28,456 nucleotides of DNA from JANMEX01 sp031423755 (GTDB taxonomy: Bacteria > Pseudomonadota > Alphaproteobacteria > Rhizobiales > Rhizobiaceae). Below are positions 1-6,659 of the stretch, piece after piece. Every line of letters starts with the position of its first letter. Position 1 is the stretch's first letter. The notes under the pieces are model-generated. The model was not told where the DNA came from, did not search any database, and saw only the letters and a program-made list of their open reading frames with translations. The DNA is taken from the NCBI GenBank assembly GCA_031423755.1, contig JANPGC010000322.1, positions 1 through 28,456 of the forward strand, read 5' to 3'. The translations under genes and the position numbers were made by a program.

Positions 1-83
1 CAGAGGTTGCGGTCCTGGCGGGAAGTGTGCCCGTTCGCCTCATTCGGCCTGGAAAACACTTATCCAGTTTGCCCCTGGTAGTA

Positions 84-119
84 GAGAAAATCCTTCAGGA
101 TCAAGCCGCGTATCGCGGC
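84..119 (-). terminator. Possible transcription terminator downstream of eno
   Basis: Read on the minus strand, 31 bases after the eno stop, there is a perfect six-base stem (GCCGCG, loop ATA, CGCGGC). It is followed by a second small stem (ATCC, loop TGAA, GGAT) that runs into TTTTC. The arrangement and position fit a rho-independent terminator, but the U-tract is short and interrupted. It could also be an intercistronic hairpin, because the gene that follows eno lies outside the window. Confidence 0.4.
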
Positions 120-149
120 GAAGCGCCTTATTTGCTCAAAACTTTCGGC

Positions 150-1424
150 TTAGGCCTTGAGGATAGACTTTCCGGCGTACTTAGCCTGAGTGCCCAAACC
201 CTCTTCGATGCGGATCAACTGATTGTACTTTGCCGTGCGATCTGAACGGGCAAGCGAGCCGGTTTTGATCTGGCCGCAATTTAGCGCCACTGCCAAATCG
301 GCGATGGTTGAATCTTCGGTCTCACCGGAGCGATGCGACATCACGGAGGTGTAGCCAGCCTTATGGGCGGTTTCCACGGCGTTCAGCGTTTCTGTAAGCG
401 TGCCAATTTGGTTGACCTTGACGAGAATGGAGTTTGCAACGCCCTTCTTGATGCCATCCACCAAACGCTTGGTGTTGGTGACAAACAGATCATCGCCAAC
501 CAGCTGGACTTTTTTGCCCGCCAAATCCGTTAGCGTCTTCCAGCCTTCCCAGTCGTCTTCCGACATCCCGTCTTCAATGGAGAAGATCGGATAGTCAGCG
601 GCCAGTTTGGCAAGGAACTTGGCCTGCTCTGTGGAGGTCATTGTCTTGCCGACGCCTTCGTAGACATATTTGCCGTCCTTGAAAAATTCGGTCGCGGCGC
701 AGTCGAGCGCGATGCCGACATCGACACCCGGCTTGAAACCTGCCTTTTCAATCGAGCTCATGATGAAGTCGAGCGCATCTTCGGCGCTCTTCAGATTCGG
801 CGCAAAGCCTCCCTCGTCGCCGACGTTGGTGTTGTGACCAGCTTCCTTGAGGCGCTTCTTCAAGGTGTGGAAGATTTCCGAACCCATGCGCACCGCTTCG
901 CGGATGGAGTCTGCGCCATAGGGCACCACCATGAATTCCTGGAAGTCGATCGGATTGTCGGCATGCATGCCGCCATTGATGATGTTCATCATCGGCACCG
1001 GCAGAATGCGAGCGTTCGAGCCGCCGACATAGCGGTAAAGCGGCAGACCGGAAGCCTCGGCAGCCGCCTTGGCAACAGCCAGTGACACACCGAGGATTGA
1101 GTTTGCGCCAAGGCGTGCCTTATTCGGCGTGCCATCAAGCTCAATCATCGTCTCGTCAATGTGGATCTGGTCTTCGGCATCCATGCCGCCGATGGCATCG
1201 AACAGTTCGCCGTTGACTGCGGCCACTGCCTTTTCCACACCCTTGCCGAGATAGCGCTTGCCGCCGTCGCGAAGTTCCATGGCTTCGTGTGCGCCAGTCG
1301 ACGCACCCGATGGCACAGCGGCGCGGCCCATTGACCCGTCCTCAAGAATGACATCGACTTCAACAGTCGGGTTGCCGCGGCTGTCGAGAATTTCACGGCC
1401 GATAATGTCTACAATGGCTGTCAC
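150..1424 (-). CDS. eno: Enolase (phosphopyruvate hydratase)
   Basis: Enolase interconverts 2-phosphoglycerate and phosphoenolpyruvate in glycolysis and gluconeogenesis; it is cytoplasmic and Mg-dependent. The 424-residue product has the usual bacterial length. It shows family motifs in order: an N-terminal SRGNPTVEV segment, the mobile-loop region GASTGAHEA, MNIINGGMHADN, GDEGGFAPN, SIEDGM, VGDDLFVTN, the lysine-containing ILVKVNQIGTLTET, and SHRSGETEDSTIADLAV near the C terminus. The start is GTG at 1424, preceded by AAAGGA about ten bases upstream. Placing the start here gives the standard MTAIVDIIGREI N terminus. The gene stands alone on its strand after a 236-base gap containing a 14-base palindrome (1488-1501) that may be an operator. 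No key residue appears to be missing. Confidence 0.98.
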   Translation of the reverse strand: MTAIVDIIGREILDSRGNPTVEVDVILEDGSMGRAAVPSGASTGAHEAMELRDGGKRYLGKGVEKAVAAVNGELFDAIGGMDAEDQIHIDETMIELDGTPNKARLGANSILGVSLAVAKAAAEASGLPLYRYVGGSNARILPVPMMNIINGGMHADNPIDFQEFMVVPYGADSIREAVRMGSEIFHTLKKRLKEAGHNTNVGDEGGFAPNLKSAEDALDFIMSSIEKAGFKPGVDVGIALDCAATEFFKDGKYVYEGVGKTMTSTEQAKFLAKLAADYPIFSIEDGMSEDDWEGWKTLTDLAGKKVQLVGDDLFVTNTKRLVDGIKKGVANSILVKVNQIGTLTETLNAVETAHKAGYTSVMSHRSGETEDSTIADLAVALNCGQIKTGSLARSDRTAKYNQLIRIEEGLGTQAKYAGKSILKA

Positions 1425-1487
1425 GGATGTTATCCTTTCGCAGGGTCAATCTGATTTTCGCCGTCATAGATCAATTCGATGACGAAA

Positions 1488-1501
1488 AGAAACCGGTTTC
1501 T
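1488..1501. promoter_or_regulatory. 14-base perfect palindrome, candidate LacI-family operator for eno and/or the divergent lipoprotein
   Basis: AGAAACCGGTTTCT is its own reverse complement. It lies 64-77 bases upstream of the eno start and 160 bases before the divergent lipoprotein gene. Operators of LacI-family repressors are typically symmetric with a central CG, and AAACCGGTTT is a common core. Alphaproteobacterial central carbon genes are known targets of such regulators. What is seen is only the palindrome; the regulator and its effect are inferred. Confidence 0.45.
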
Positions 1502-1660
1502 GTGTGTGCGCTGCACCATCACACTTGGACACGCGTTGAAACAGCATTTCATCGATCCGGACTCATCATGGACTCAATTGGCAGGAAACTTCTGCCCAGG
1601 TGGCGGGTTATCCGGATGCAGGCCTCTCAAGCCTGCTGATCTTGCCGAAGGGACAATAAA

Positions 1661-1783
1661 ATGACTCAGATATCCGGCGTGTTGAGTATGTTTTTTATTT
1701 CCATGGCGTTTTTGACGTCGTGCGGTCCGACAGACCAGCCGAAAAGCGAGGGACCAGCGCCCTTGATCACGCTGAACGAGTAG
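1661..1783 (+). CDS. Very small predicted lipoprotein (40 aa)
   Basis: A 40-codon gene reading away from eno. It starts at ATG 1661 with a strong ribosome binding site (GAAGGGA, seven bases upstream) and ends with TAG at 1781-1783. Residues 1-20 form a short, weakly charged signal peptide with a hydrophobic core (MFFISMAFL). The lipobox LTSC puts the lipidated cysteine at position 21. The mature part is only about 20 residues, rich in Pro, Gly and acidic residues, and starts CGPTDQP. I do not recognise a family. It resembles small 'orphan' lipoproteins such as the LptM type in size, but lacks that family's CGLKGPL start. A hairpin (1618-1636) precedes it and a terminator-like stem (1795-1831) follows, which supports a single-gene transcript. 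The short length makes this a likely unannotated gene. Confidence 0.65.
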   Translation: MTQISGVLSMFFISMAFLTSCGPTDQPKSEGPAPLITLNE

Positions 1784-1794
1784 GGATTCGGGAA

Positions 1795-1831
1795 GGCGGG
1801 AGGCATGGGTCCTTCCGCCGGTTCAGTTTTT
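1795..1831 (+). terminator. Terminator-like hairpin after the small lipoprotein gene
   Basis: A nine-base stem with one G-U pair (GGCGGGAGG, loop CATGGGT, CCTTCCGCC) is followed seven bases later by five T residues. It sits 11 bases after the lipoprotein stop and reaches the last codon of the convergent radical SAM gene, so it may end transcription from both sides. The gap between stem and T-tract weakens the call. Confidence 0.5.
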
Positions 1832-2828
1832 AGGCCCGCATTGCTGGCAAAAACTCTTGTTTTTGAGACAGCGCATTTATCACCACAGGCGATGTGTGCT
1901 TGAAGCAGAAATACGGGCAGTAGGTCGTGTCGCAGCGTTCCGCCTTGTTCATGAATGCAAATGACCCATTGAGCAAATTTCCCAATGGGCGTTTGCTGCT
2001 GCAGCGGTAAACATCGCCACTGGGCGTGATGGAAACAAAGCTCAGCCCTGCCCCGCAGGGCTTGCCACGAAACATATTATCCATGGCCGCAGTCTGCGAA
2101 ACGATATCGCGGACCTTGAACATCAGCCCTTGTCCTTCGCCAAGCAATTGCCGGTCGTGACGCACATCGATGGAAAGTTGCTGGCCGCCGCGGTCCGACA
2201 CTTTCTGAAGTTCCGGCTCAGAAAGGTCCAAGAGCGCCAGTATCTCGCTTCTCTGCCCAGCCGTGTAGGCGTGCGGCCATTGCTTGCCATCAAACGAACC
2301 ACGCAAAATCTTCGGCACTAGCACGATGCCCGAGTGAGCAAGCTCCCGCCTGACATCATTGGCAACTTCCAAGAATTCAGCCGACATGACGGCGGTGACC
2401 ATTACATTGAATCCGCGCGACGAGAGATGGCGTGCGCGCTCGATAAAGGCTGGCACGAGACTCCGGTTGCTTCGTTCCTTGTGGTGGAGGCCCGCGTTGA
2501 TGAAAATCACACCGTCAGGATCGATTCTGTCAGCAAACTCCAACAAGGATTTGTTGGTGAGGTTGCTGTTGAGCGAGATGAAGTTGTTCTGCGTCAAACG
2601 CGCGCACAAATCGACGAAACCAGGATACGCCGAGGGCTCGCCGCCCGTCATATGGATTTGCCAAGTCACATCATGCTGGTCGAATGCGGCTGCCCATTGT
2701 TCGTTCGTGGCGCTGACACGGATTTTCTCCGACAAGAGCGGCACCGGCACGAAACAGTAATCGCAACGGAAGTTGCAGGTGTGAAGGAGCGTCCAGTCTG
2801 CTTCGACAAGACGCCGCCCGGTGCTCAC
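1830..2828 (-). CDS. Radical SAM protein with SPASM-like C-terminal cysteines, function unknown
   Basis: A 332-residue iron-sulfur enzyme that should generate a 5'-deoxyadenosyl radical from S-adenosylmethionine; its substrate is unknown. The [4Fe-4S] motif CNFRCDYC gives cysteines 18, 22 and 25, and MTGGEP (about 60-65) is the SAM-binding segment. The C-terminal part has C258-x12-G-x4-C276, which matches the first half of a SPASM auxiliary-cluster motif, then C299-x4-C304-x3-C308, a variant second half. SPASM proteins often modify ribosomally made peptides or enzymes. I chose GTG 2828: it lies one base after the kdsA stop, and GAAGG lies about ten bases upstream. A TTG at 2855 would add nine residues and overlap kdsA. 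It is last in a VOC-kdsA-radical SAM unit and convergent with the tiny lipoprotein gene. Confidence 0.85.
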   Translation of the reverse strand: MSTGRRLVEADWTLLHTCNFRCDYCFVPVPLLSEKIRVSATNEQWAAAFDQHDVTWQIHMTGGEPSAYPGFVDLCARLTQNNFISLNSNLTNKSLLEFADRIDPDGVIFINAGLHHKERSNRSLVPAFIERARHLSSRGFNVMVTAVMSAEFLEVANDVRRELAHSGIVLVPKILRGSFDGKQWPHAYTAGQRSEILALLDLSEPELQKVSDRGGQQLSIDVRHDRQLLGEGQGLMFKVRDIVSQTAAMDNMFRGKPCGAGLSFVSITPSGDVYRCSSKRPLGNLLNGSFAFMNKAERCDTTYCPYFCFKHTSPVVINALSQKQEFLPAMRA

Positions 2829-2829
2829 G

Positions 2830-3666
2830 TCAATTCGCCTTCGCCACTTTGTCAAACGCCATCAGCCGCCAGACCAGCGCCGGCAAATCCTTCAGCGCGA
2901 TCATGTTCGGGCCGTCAGAGGGCGCATTGTCCGGGTCTTGGTGCGTTTCGATGAACACGCCCGCCACGCCCACCGCCACGGCAGCCCGCGCCAGTGTTTC
3001 GACAAACCGCCTGTCGCCGCCGGAGGACGTGCCCTGCCCGCCCGGCTGCTGCACCGAATGGGTCGCGTCAAAGATCACCGGTGCGCCGGTTTCCGCCATG
3101 ATCGGCAGCGAGCGCATGTCTGAGACCAGCGTGTTGTAACCGAATGACGCGCCGCGCTCTGTGAGCATCACTTTTGTGTTGCCGGAGCCTGTCACCTTGG
3201 CCGCGACGTTTTTCATATCCCAAGGCGCGAGAAACTGGCCCTTCTTGATGTTGACCACTTTGCCTGTCTTGGCGGCGGCAACGAGCAGATCGGTTTGACG
3301 TGAAAGGAAGGCCGGGATCTGCAGAATGTCGACCACTTCCCCAACGATCCGGCATTGCTCTTCCGTGTGCACATCCGTCAGCACAGGCAGTCCAAAAGTC
3401 GCCTTTATGTCGGCAAAAATCTCCAGCGACTTTTCAAGTCCCAAGCCGCGCTGGCCGCTGAATGACGTGCGGTTGGCCTTGTCGTAGCTGGTCTTGTAAA
3501 CGAGGCCTATGCCAAGCTTTTCACTCATTTCCTTCAGCGCGCCGGCCATCATGAAGGCGTGGTCACGGCTCTCCAGCTGGCATGGTCCCGCGATAAGCGA
3601 CAATGGCCTGTCATTGGCAAAGGTGACGCTGCCGAGCGTGATGGAGCGGTCAGGAGTTGGACTCAT
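2830..3666 (-). CDS. kdsA: 3-deoxy-8-phosphooctulonate (KDO-8-phosphate) synthase, metal-dependent type
   Basis: KdsA condenses phosphoenolpyruvate with arabinose 5-phosphate to KDO-8-phosphate, the first committed step to the KDO sugar of the LPS inner core. The 278-residue protein has typical family blocks: IAGPCQLES, SYDKANRTS, QIPAFLSRQTDLL, KKGQFLAPWD, LTERG, DATHSVQQPGG and FIETHQDP. Cys29 in the AGPC segment, the His of DATHS, the Glu of FIETH and the Asp of PSDGP correspond to the four metal ligands of the metal-dependent class (Aquifex type). The E. coli metal-independent enzyme has Asn at the Cys position. The ATG at 3666 directly abuts the TAG of the upstream VOC gene, and the radical SAM gene begins one base after its stop, so translation of all three is probably coupled. 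Confidence 0.97.
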   Translation of the reverse strand: MSPTPDRSITLGSVTFANDRPLSLIAGPCQLESRDHAFMMAGALKEMSEKLGIGLVYKTSYDKANRTSFSGQRGLGLEKSLEIFADIKATFGLPVLTDVHTEEQCRIVGEVVDILQIPAFLSRQTDLLVAAAKTGKVVNIKKGQFLAPWDMKNVAAKVTGSGNTKVMLTERGASFGYNTLVSDMRSLPIMAETGAPVIFDATHSVQQPGGQGTSSGGDRRFVETLARAAVAVGVAGVFIETHQDPDNAPSDGPNMIALKDLPALVWRLMAFDKVAKAN

Positions 3667-4560
3667 CTATTCAGCCTCAAATGCAAAAATGACGCCCTGC
3701 CCAGGAGCCGGATCGACAAGCGTGCGTCCAAGCGCAGAGCGGCGTGCAATGCCCGCCTTGTCCAGGGCACTGTCGAACGCACCAAGATCGCGCACGGCAA
3801 ACACAATTGCGCGCCCGCGCAAACCGCGCTCTTTGCCATGCAGCTTTTCACCAAACTTCATCGCAAAACCATCATGGGTGAGAACCGAGACTGTTGCATT
3901 TGACGACCTGATGTCCATGCCGAATGAATGCGCCTCAACCTCGCGTTCGTTGACCAGCTCTTGGAAGAGATACTGGAAATCCGTAGGGTTGGGTTCAGTC
4001 AGCACAACCGAGCGGATCGCCGTCACGCCGTTATCGTGCGCTATGAGTTTCGTCCGGTCGGCCTTCGGCACGTTGATGCGCTGGCATGAGAAGCCGAAGA
4101 AGTCCGGGCTGCGCAGATCGGCGGCGAAGGCGAGGCGAAAATCCATCCGCGCCTTCTCGCCGTCGGGCATCACAAAATCGCGGCCAAAATCGAGAATATC
4201 GCCGCCGGACAGACCCGTCTTTTCAAACTGCTTGTGGTCGGCCGCCGCGTCGCCGGTCGCCATGACAATTGCCGACAATCCCTCCTGCCCGCGCCGGAAC
4301 CGGAACGCTGCATCCCGGGCTGTGAACTGGTTGCCGCCCAGTGTTGCCGCTTCGGCCGTCTCGCGTTGGCCAATGGCGAGCGGTTCTAGGAAGGTGCCAT
4401 CGGCAAAATAGACGCAGGCATTTTCCGTTCCGAAAGGATGGGCGCCATCGGGCGCAACGGTGAAACCAAGCGATTCAAGCCGCGCCCGCGCGGTCTCAAG
4501 ACTGGCGGTTGGCAACACAAGATGATCGAGCGGTCGGGCACTGCGGGGCGCTGTTTTCAT
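3667..4560 (-). CDS. Glyoxalase-like VOC superfamily protein
   Basis: A 297-residue protein of the vicinal-oxygen-chelate fold. The N terminus (RPLDHLVLPTASLETARARL, then FGTENACVYFADGTFLEPLA) is the pattern of the Glyoxalase_3/glyoxalase-like family. That family usually has two VOC modules in one chain; the second begins near the segment IRSVVLTEPNPTDF. Substrate and activity are unknown. The frame is open to 4671, but ATG 4560 is preferred because the family's first strand begins about ten residues later and the 37 upstream residues are unlike the family. The ribosome binding site is weak. The stop codon TAG is immediately followed by the kdsA ATG with no spacer, so the gene is probably co-transcribed with kdsA. 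That ties it to LPS sugar supply by position only. Confidence 0.82.
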   Translation of the reverse strand: MKTAPRSARPLDHLVLPTASLETARARLESLGFTVAPDGAHPFGTENACVYFADGTFLEPLAIGQRETAEAATLGGNQFTARDAAFRFRRGQEGLSAIVMATGDAAADHKQFEKTGLSGGDILDFGRDFVMPDGEKARMDFRLAFAADLRSPDFFGFSCQRINVPKADRTKLIAHDNGVTAIRSVVLTEPNPTDFQYLFQELVNEREVEAHSFGMDIRSSNATVSVLTHDGFAMKFGEKLHGKERGLRGRAIVFAVRDLGAFDSALDKAGIARRSALGRTLVDPAPGQGVIFAFEAE

Positions 4561-4738
4561 GGCGCGGGTTTGCCCGAAATCGCCGGTATCGGCAAGAGAT
4601 TTCCCCGCTGGATCAGATCTGCGGGGCAGCGCCAAGATCACAATTGGATGATGCGTCAACCTTGTTCCCATGAAAGCCTTGCGAATGCCATCATTGTCAG
4701 GCTATCGCGGTCCGGGGCATGATCTAGGGTATGGGCAA

Positions 4739-5596
4739 TTGACTGAATCCTTCCGGGTGCGTCTGCGGTTTTTGCAAAAGTTTGTGGTTCTGTTTCTGGC
4801 GGCGGCTTTTCTGAGCGCCTGCCAGACGTCCGACACGCTTGAGATCAAGCCGTCGTACGCCACACCCCAGCCAGACCGGTTTGCCTCGGTCATCATCGAT
4901 GGGCGGTCGGGCGAGATACTCAACCACACCAATGAAAACGCCATCCGCTATCCGGCGTCGCTGACCAAGATGATGACGCTCTATCTGCTGTTTGAGCAGC
5001 TTCAATCCGGTCAAGTCAGCAAAGCCTCGCTTATACCAATTTCCGCCCGCGCCGCAGGTCAGGCGCCATCCAAGATCGGCCTCAAGGCGGGCTCGACCAT
5101 CGACGTCGACACCGCCATCCGCGCCCTTACTGTAAAGTCAGCCAACGACATCGCGGTGGCGGTTGCCGAGTTTATCGGCGGCAGCGAAGAACAGTTCGCC
5201 GTGCGCATGACCAGCAAGGCGCGCTCGCTCGGCATGAACTCCACCACCTTCCGCAATGCGTCGGGCCTGCATGATCCGGCGCAGGTCACCAGCGCCATGG
5301 ACATGGCGCGACTCGGCCTGTCGCTGCGCAAGAATTTTCCGGAGTATTTCTCCTATTTCTCGCTGCGTGAATTCACCGTTGCCGGCCGCACGGTCACTGG
5401 CCACAACAAGGTGCTCGACATGGTCTCGGGGGCCAACGGCATCAAAACCGGCTACACCAAGGCGTCGGGTTTCAACCTCGTCACCTCGGTCGAGCGCAAT
5501 GGCAAGCTGATCGTTGCGGTGATCATGGGCGAAGATTCAGCCAAGGTGCGTGATGCACGGATGACGATGTTGGTCAGGGCGAAGATCGGCGGGTGA
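4739..5596 (+). CDS. D-alanyl-D-alanine carboxypeptidase family lipoprotein (S11 family)
   Basis: A penicillin-binding serine peptidase predicted to trim the terminal D-Ala from peptidoglycan stem peptides. All three active-site motifs are visible (numbering from TTG 4739, 285 aa): S74-L-T-K77, S-A-N at 134-136 and K-T-G at 236-238. The N terminus has a basic stretch, a hydrophobic core (FVVLFLAAAF) and a lipobox LSAC with Cys28. It is therefore probably an outer- or inner-membrane-anchored periplasmic lipoprotein, unlike PBP5-type enzymes held by a C-terminal amphipathic helix. The chain ends soon after the catalytic domain, so no PBP5 C-terminal domain is present. TTG 4739 has AGGG nine bases upstream; GTG 4757 (279 aa) is the alternative. 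An ATG at 4670 would add unlikely sequence before the signal peptide. It is divergent from the VOC-kdsA unit. Confidence 0.9.
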   Translation: MTESFRVRLRFLQKFVVLFLAAAFLSACQTSDTLEIKPSYATPQPDRFASVIIDGRSGEILNHTNENAIRYPASLTKMMTLYLLFEQLQSGQVSKASLIPISARAAGQAPSKIGLKAGSTIDVDTAIRALTVKSANDIAVAVAEFIGGSEEQFAVRMTSKARSLGMNSTTFRNASGLHDPAQVTSAMDMARLGLSLRKNFPEYFSYFSLREFTVAGRTVTGHNKVLDMVSGANGIKTGYTKASGFNLVTSVERNGKLIVAVIMGEDSAKVRDARMTMLVRAKIGG

Positions 5597-5679
5597 AAGC
5601 CGTGAGGGGCCAGCTTGGCTCCCTCAACCGCCAATCCATCGCATTTGGCCGTCTGTTTATTGCACAGCGCAGGGCGTCT

Positions 5680-5708
5680 TTCCGGGGCGGCGCAAGCCGA
5701 ACCCGGAA
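5680..5708. repeat. Palindromic intergenic element with a GNRA-like tetraloop
   Basis: TTCCGGG (5680-5686) pairs with CCCGGAA (5702-5708). Nested inside, CGGC and GCCG (5688-5691, 5696-5699) close a GCAA loop, giving a two-part stem of 11 pairs. It lies in noncoding sequence 84 bases after the carboxypeptidase stop. Its form resembles the short 'attccggg...cccggaat' elements scattered between genes of many rhizobial relatives. No T-tract follows on either strand, so a terminator is less likely. Copy number cannot be judged from one window. Confidence 0.5.
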
Positions 5709-5817
5709 TCCAGAGTCGCAAATCGGGGTGAAAAACTCTGCTGCTGCTCCGCTGTTCAATGTGTTGATATCGTAGATAAATTTGACCGACGCGGCTCTGG
5801 AAACACGGCCTTGTAAA

Positions 5818-5836
5818 GGTTCAGTCCAGCTGAACC
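5818..5836. other. Perfect inverted repeat GGTTCAG-N5-CTGAACC
   Basis: A seven-base stem (5818-5824 with 5830-5836) with loop TCCAG, located 58 bases upstream of the PPOX gene's candidate -35 site. There is no T-tract on either side. It may be an operator or just part of a degenerate repeat; I cannot tell which. Confidence 0.35.
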
Positions 5837-5893
5837 ATATGCGGCGACCCTGCCCGCAAAGGTCGCTGCCTTCGTGGCCAAACCCCATTTAAT

Positions 5894-5922
5894 TTGACTC
5901 CCGAAATAAATCACGATCTACT
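5894..5922 (+). promoter_or_regulatory. Candidate sigma-70 type promoter for the PPOX gene
   Basis: TTGACT (5894-5899) and TCTACT (5917-5922) are separated by 17 bases. They match five of six and four of six positions of the housekeeping consensus, and lie 32 bases before the TTG start. No transcription start has been seen directly. Confidence 0.45.
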
Positions 5923-5953
5923 CGATTAGGTCGAAAGCGCTTGGGAGGGCAAC

Positions 5954-6607
5954 TTGTTGGAATCCTACGAAATCAAACCTGAATTCAAGATTATCGACGA
6001 GCAAGCGCTTCGCGGTCTGTTTCCGGCGACGCACACTCTGGCAGCTTTGAAGTGCCAGAACGCACTCGACAGGCACGCCCGCGACTTTATCGCTCGCTCG
6101 CCGTTCCTGTGCATTGGCACGCAGAATATGGATGGCAAGGCCGACGTAAGCCCGCGCGGCGATCCGGCAGGCTTTGTGCAAATCCTTGACGATCAAACGC
6201 TGGCGATACCGGACCGGCCCGGCAACAACCGGCTTGACACTCTGGTAAACATCCTCGCCAACCCAAGCGTCGGCCTGCTGTTCATCATTCCCGGCTTTGA
6301 CGACACTTTGCGCGTCAACGGGCGGGCCAGCCTTGTCACCGACCCTGAAATTCTTGAAAGCATGAGCGTGAACGGCCGCAGCCCGCGCCTTGCGATTATC
6401 GTGAAAGTGCAAGAGGTCTTCCTGCACTGCGCCAAAGCCTTCCGCCGCTCGCATCTGTGGAGCCCGGACCATTTCCAGGACCGCAATGAGATGCCGTCGC
6501 TGATGAAAATCATTCTGGATCAGACGGTCGGCGCGCCGGAGGATGACAACGAGATGCAGAAGCAGGATGCTGATCTGGAAGCGGATTACGCGAAATCGAT
6601 GTATTGA
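5954..6607 (+). CDS. Pyridoxamine 5'-phosphate oxidase-like (FMN-binding split-barrel) family protein
   Basis: A 217-residue protein with the layout of the PPOX-class proteins often labelled MSMEG_1061 family. A helix is followed by ARDFIARSPFLCIGTQ, then DGKADVSPRGDPAGF, the strand LAIPDRPGNNRLDTL, and NPSVGLLFIIPG with RVNGRASL. Such proteins bind FMN (or F420 or heme in some branches) in a split beta-barrel. The true substrate is unknown, and it should not be read as PdxH. The start is TTG 5954 or the adjacent TTG 5957, with GGGAGGG five to eight bases upstream. The C-terminal ~40 residues are acidic and polar. It is a single gene with its own promoter-like site, converging on the nucleotidyltransferase gene 52 bases away. 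Confidence 0.85.
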   Translation: MLESYEIKPEFKIIDEQALRGLFPATHTLAALKCQNALDRHARDFIARSPFLCIGTQNMDGKADVSPRGDPAGFVQILDDQTLAIPDRPGNNRLDTLVNILANPSVGLLFIIPGFDDTLRVNGRASLVTDPEILESMSVNGRSPRLAIIVKVQEVFLHCAKAFRRSHLWSPDHFQDRNEMPSLMKIILDQTVGAPEDDNEMQKQDADLEADYAKSMY

Positions 6608-6659
6608 GCGCAAATACTGAACAGCGTTTCGGCCTCACAGTGACCGGTACGATCAGCCA

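Larger units (their letters stand above)
5597..5953. other. Noncoding interval between the D,D-carboxypeptidase and the PPOX gene
   Basis: About 357 bases with no convincing gene on either strand; the short open frames lack ribosome binding sites and family resemblance. It contains a palindromic repeat-like hairpin (5680-5708), a second hairpin (5818-5836) and a promoter-like site (5894-5922), each listed separately. Confidence 0.7.

Noticed and set aside
1611..1640. Hairpin with loop CTCTCAA resembling a tRNA anticodon arm (CTC, Glu)
   Set aside because: No acceptor stem, D arm or T arm (no GTTCGAATC-like segment) can be placed around it.
2334..2954. 206-codon plus-strand frame
   Set aside because: Antisense to the radical SAM and kdsA genes, both supported by motifs; no family resemblance or ribosome binding site.
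5574..5888. 104-codon minus-strand frame in the intergenic interval
   Set aside because: Its sequence is translated palindromic repeat (GFRVRLAPPRK-like), typical of spurious frames in such repeats.
5918..6613. 231-codon minus-strand frame
   Set aside because: Mirror of the PPOX gene, with low-complexity, His/Arg-rich shadow composition; the plus-strand product has clear family motifs.
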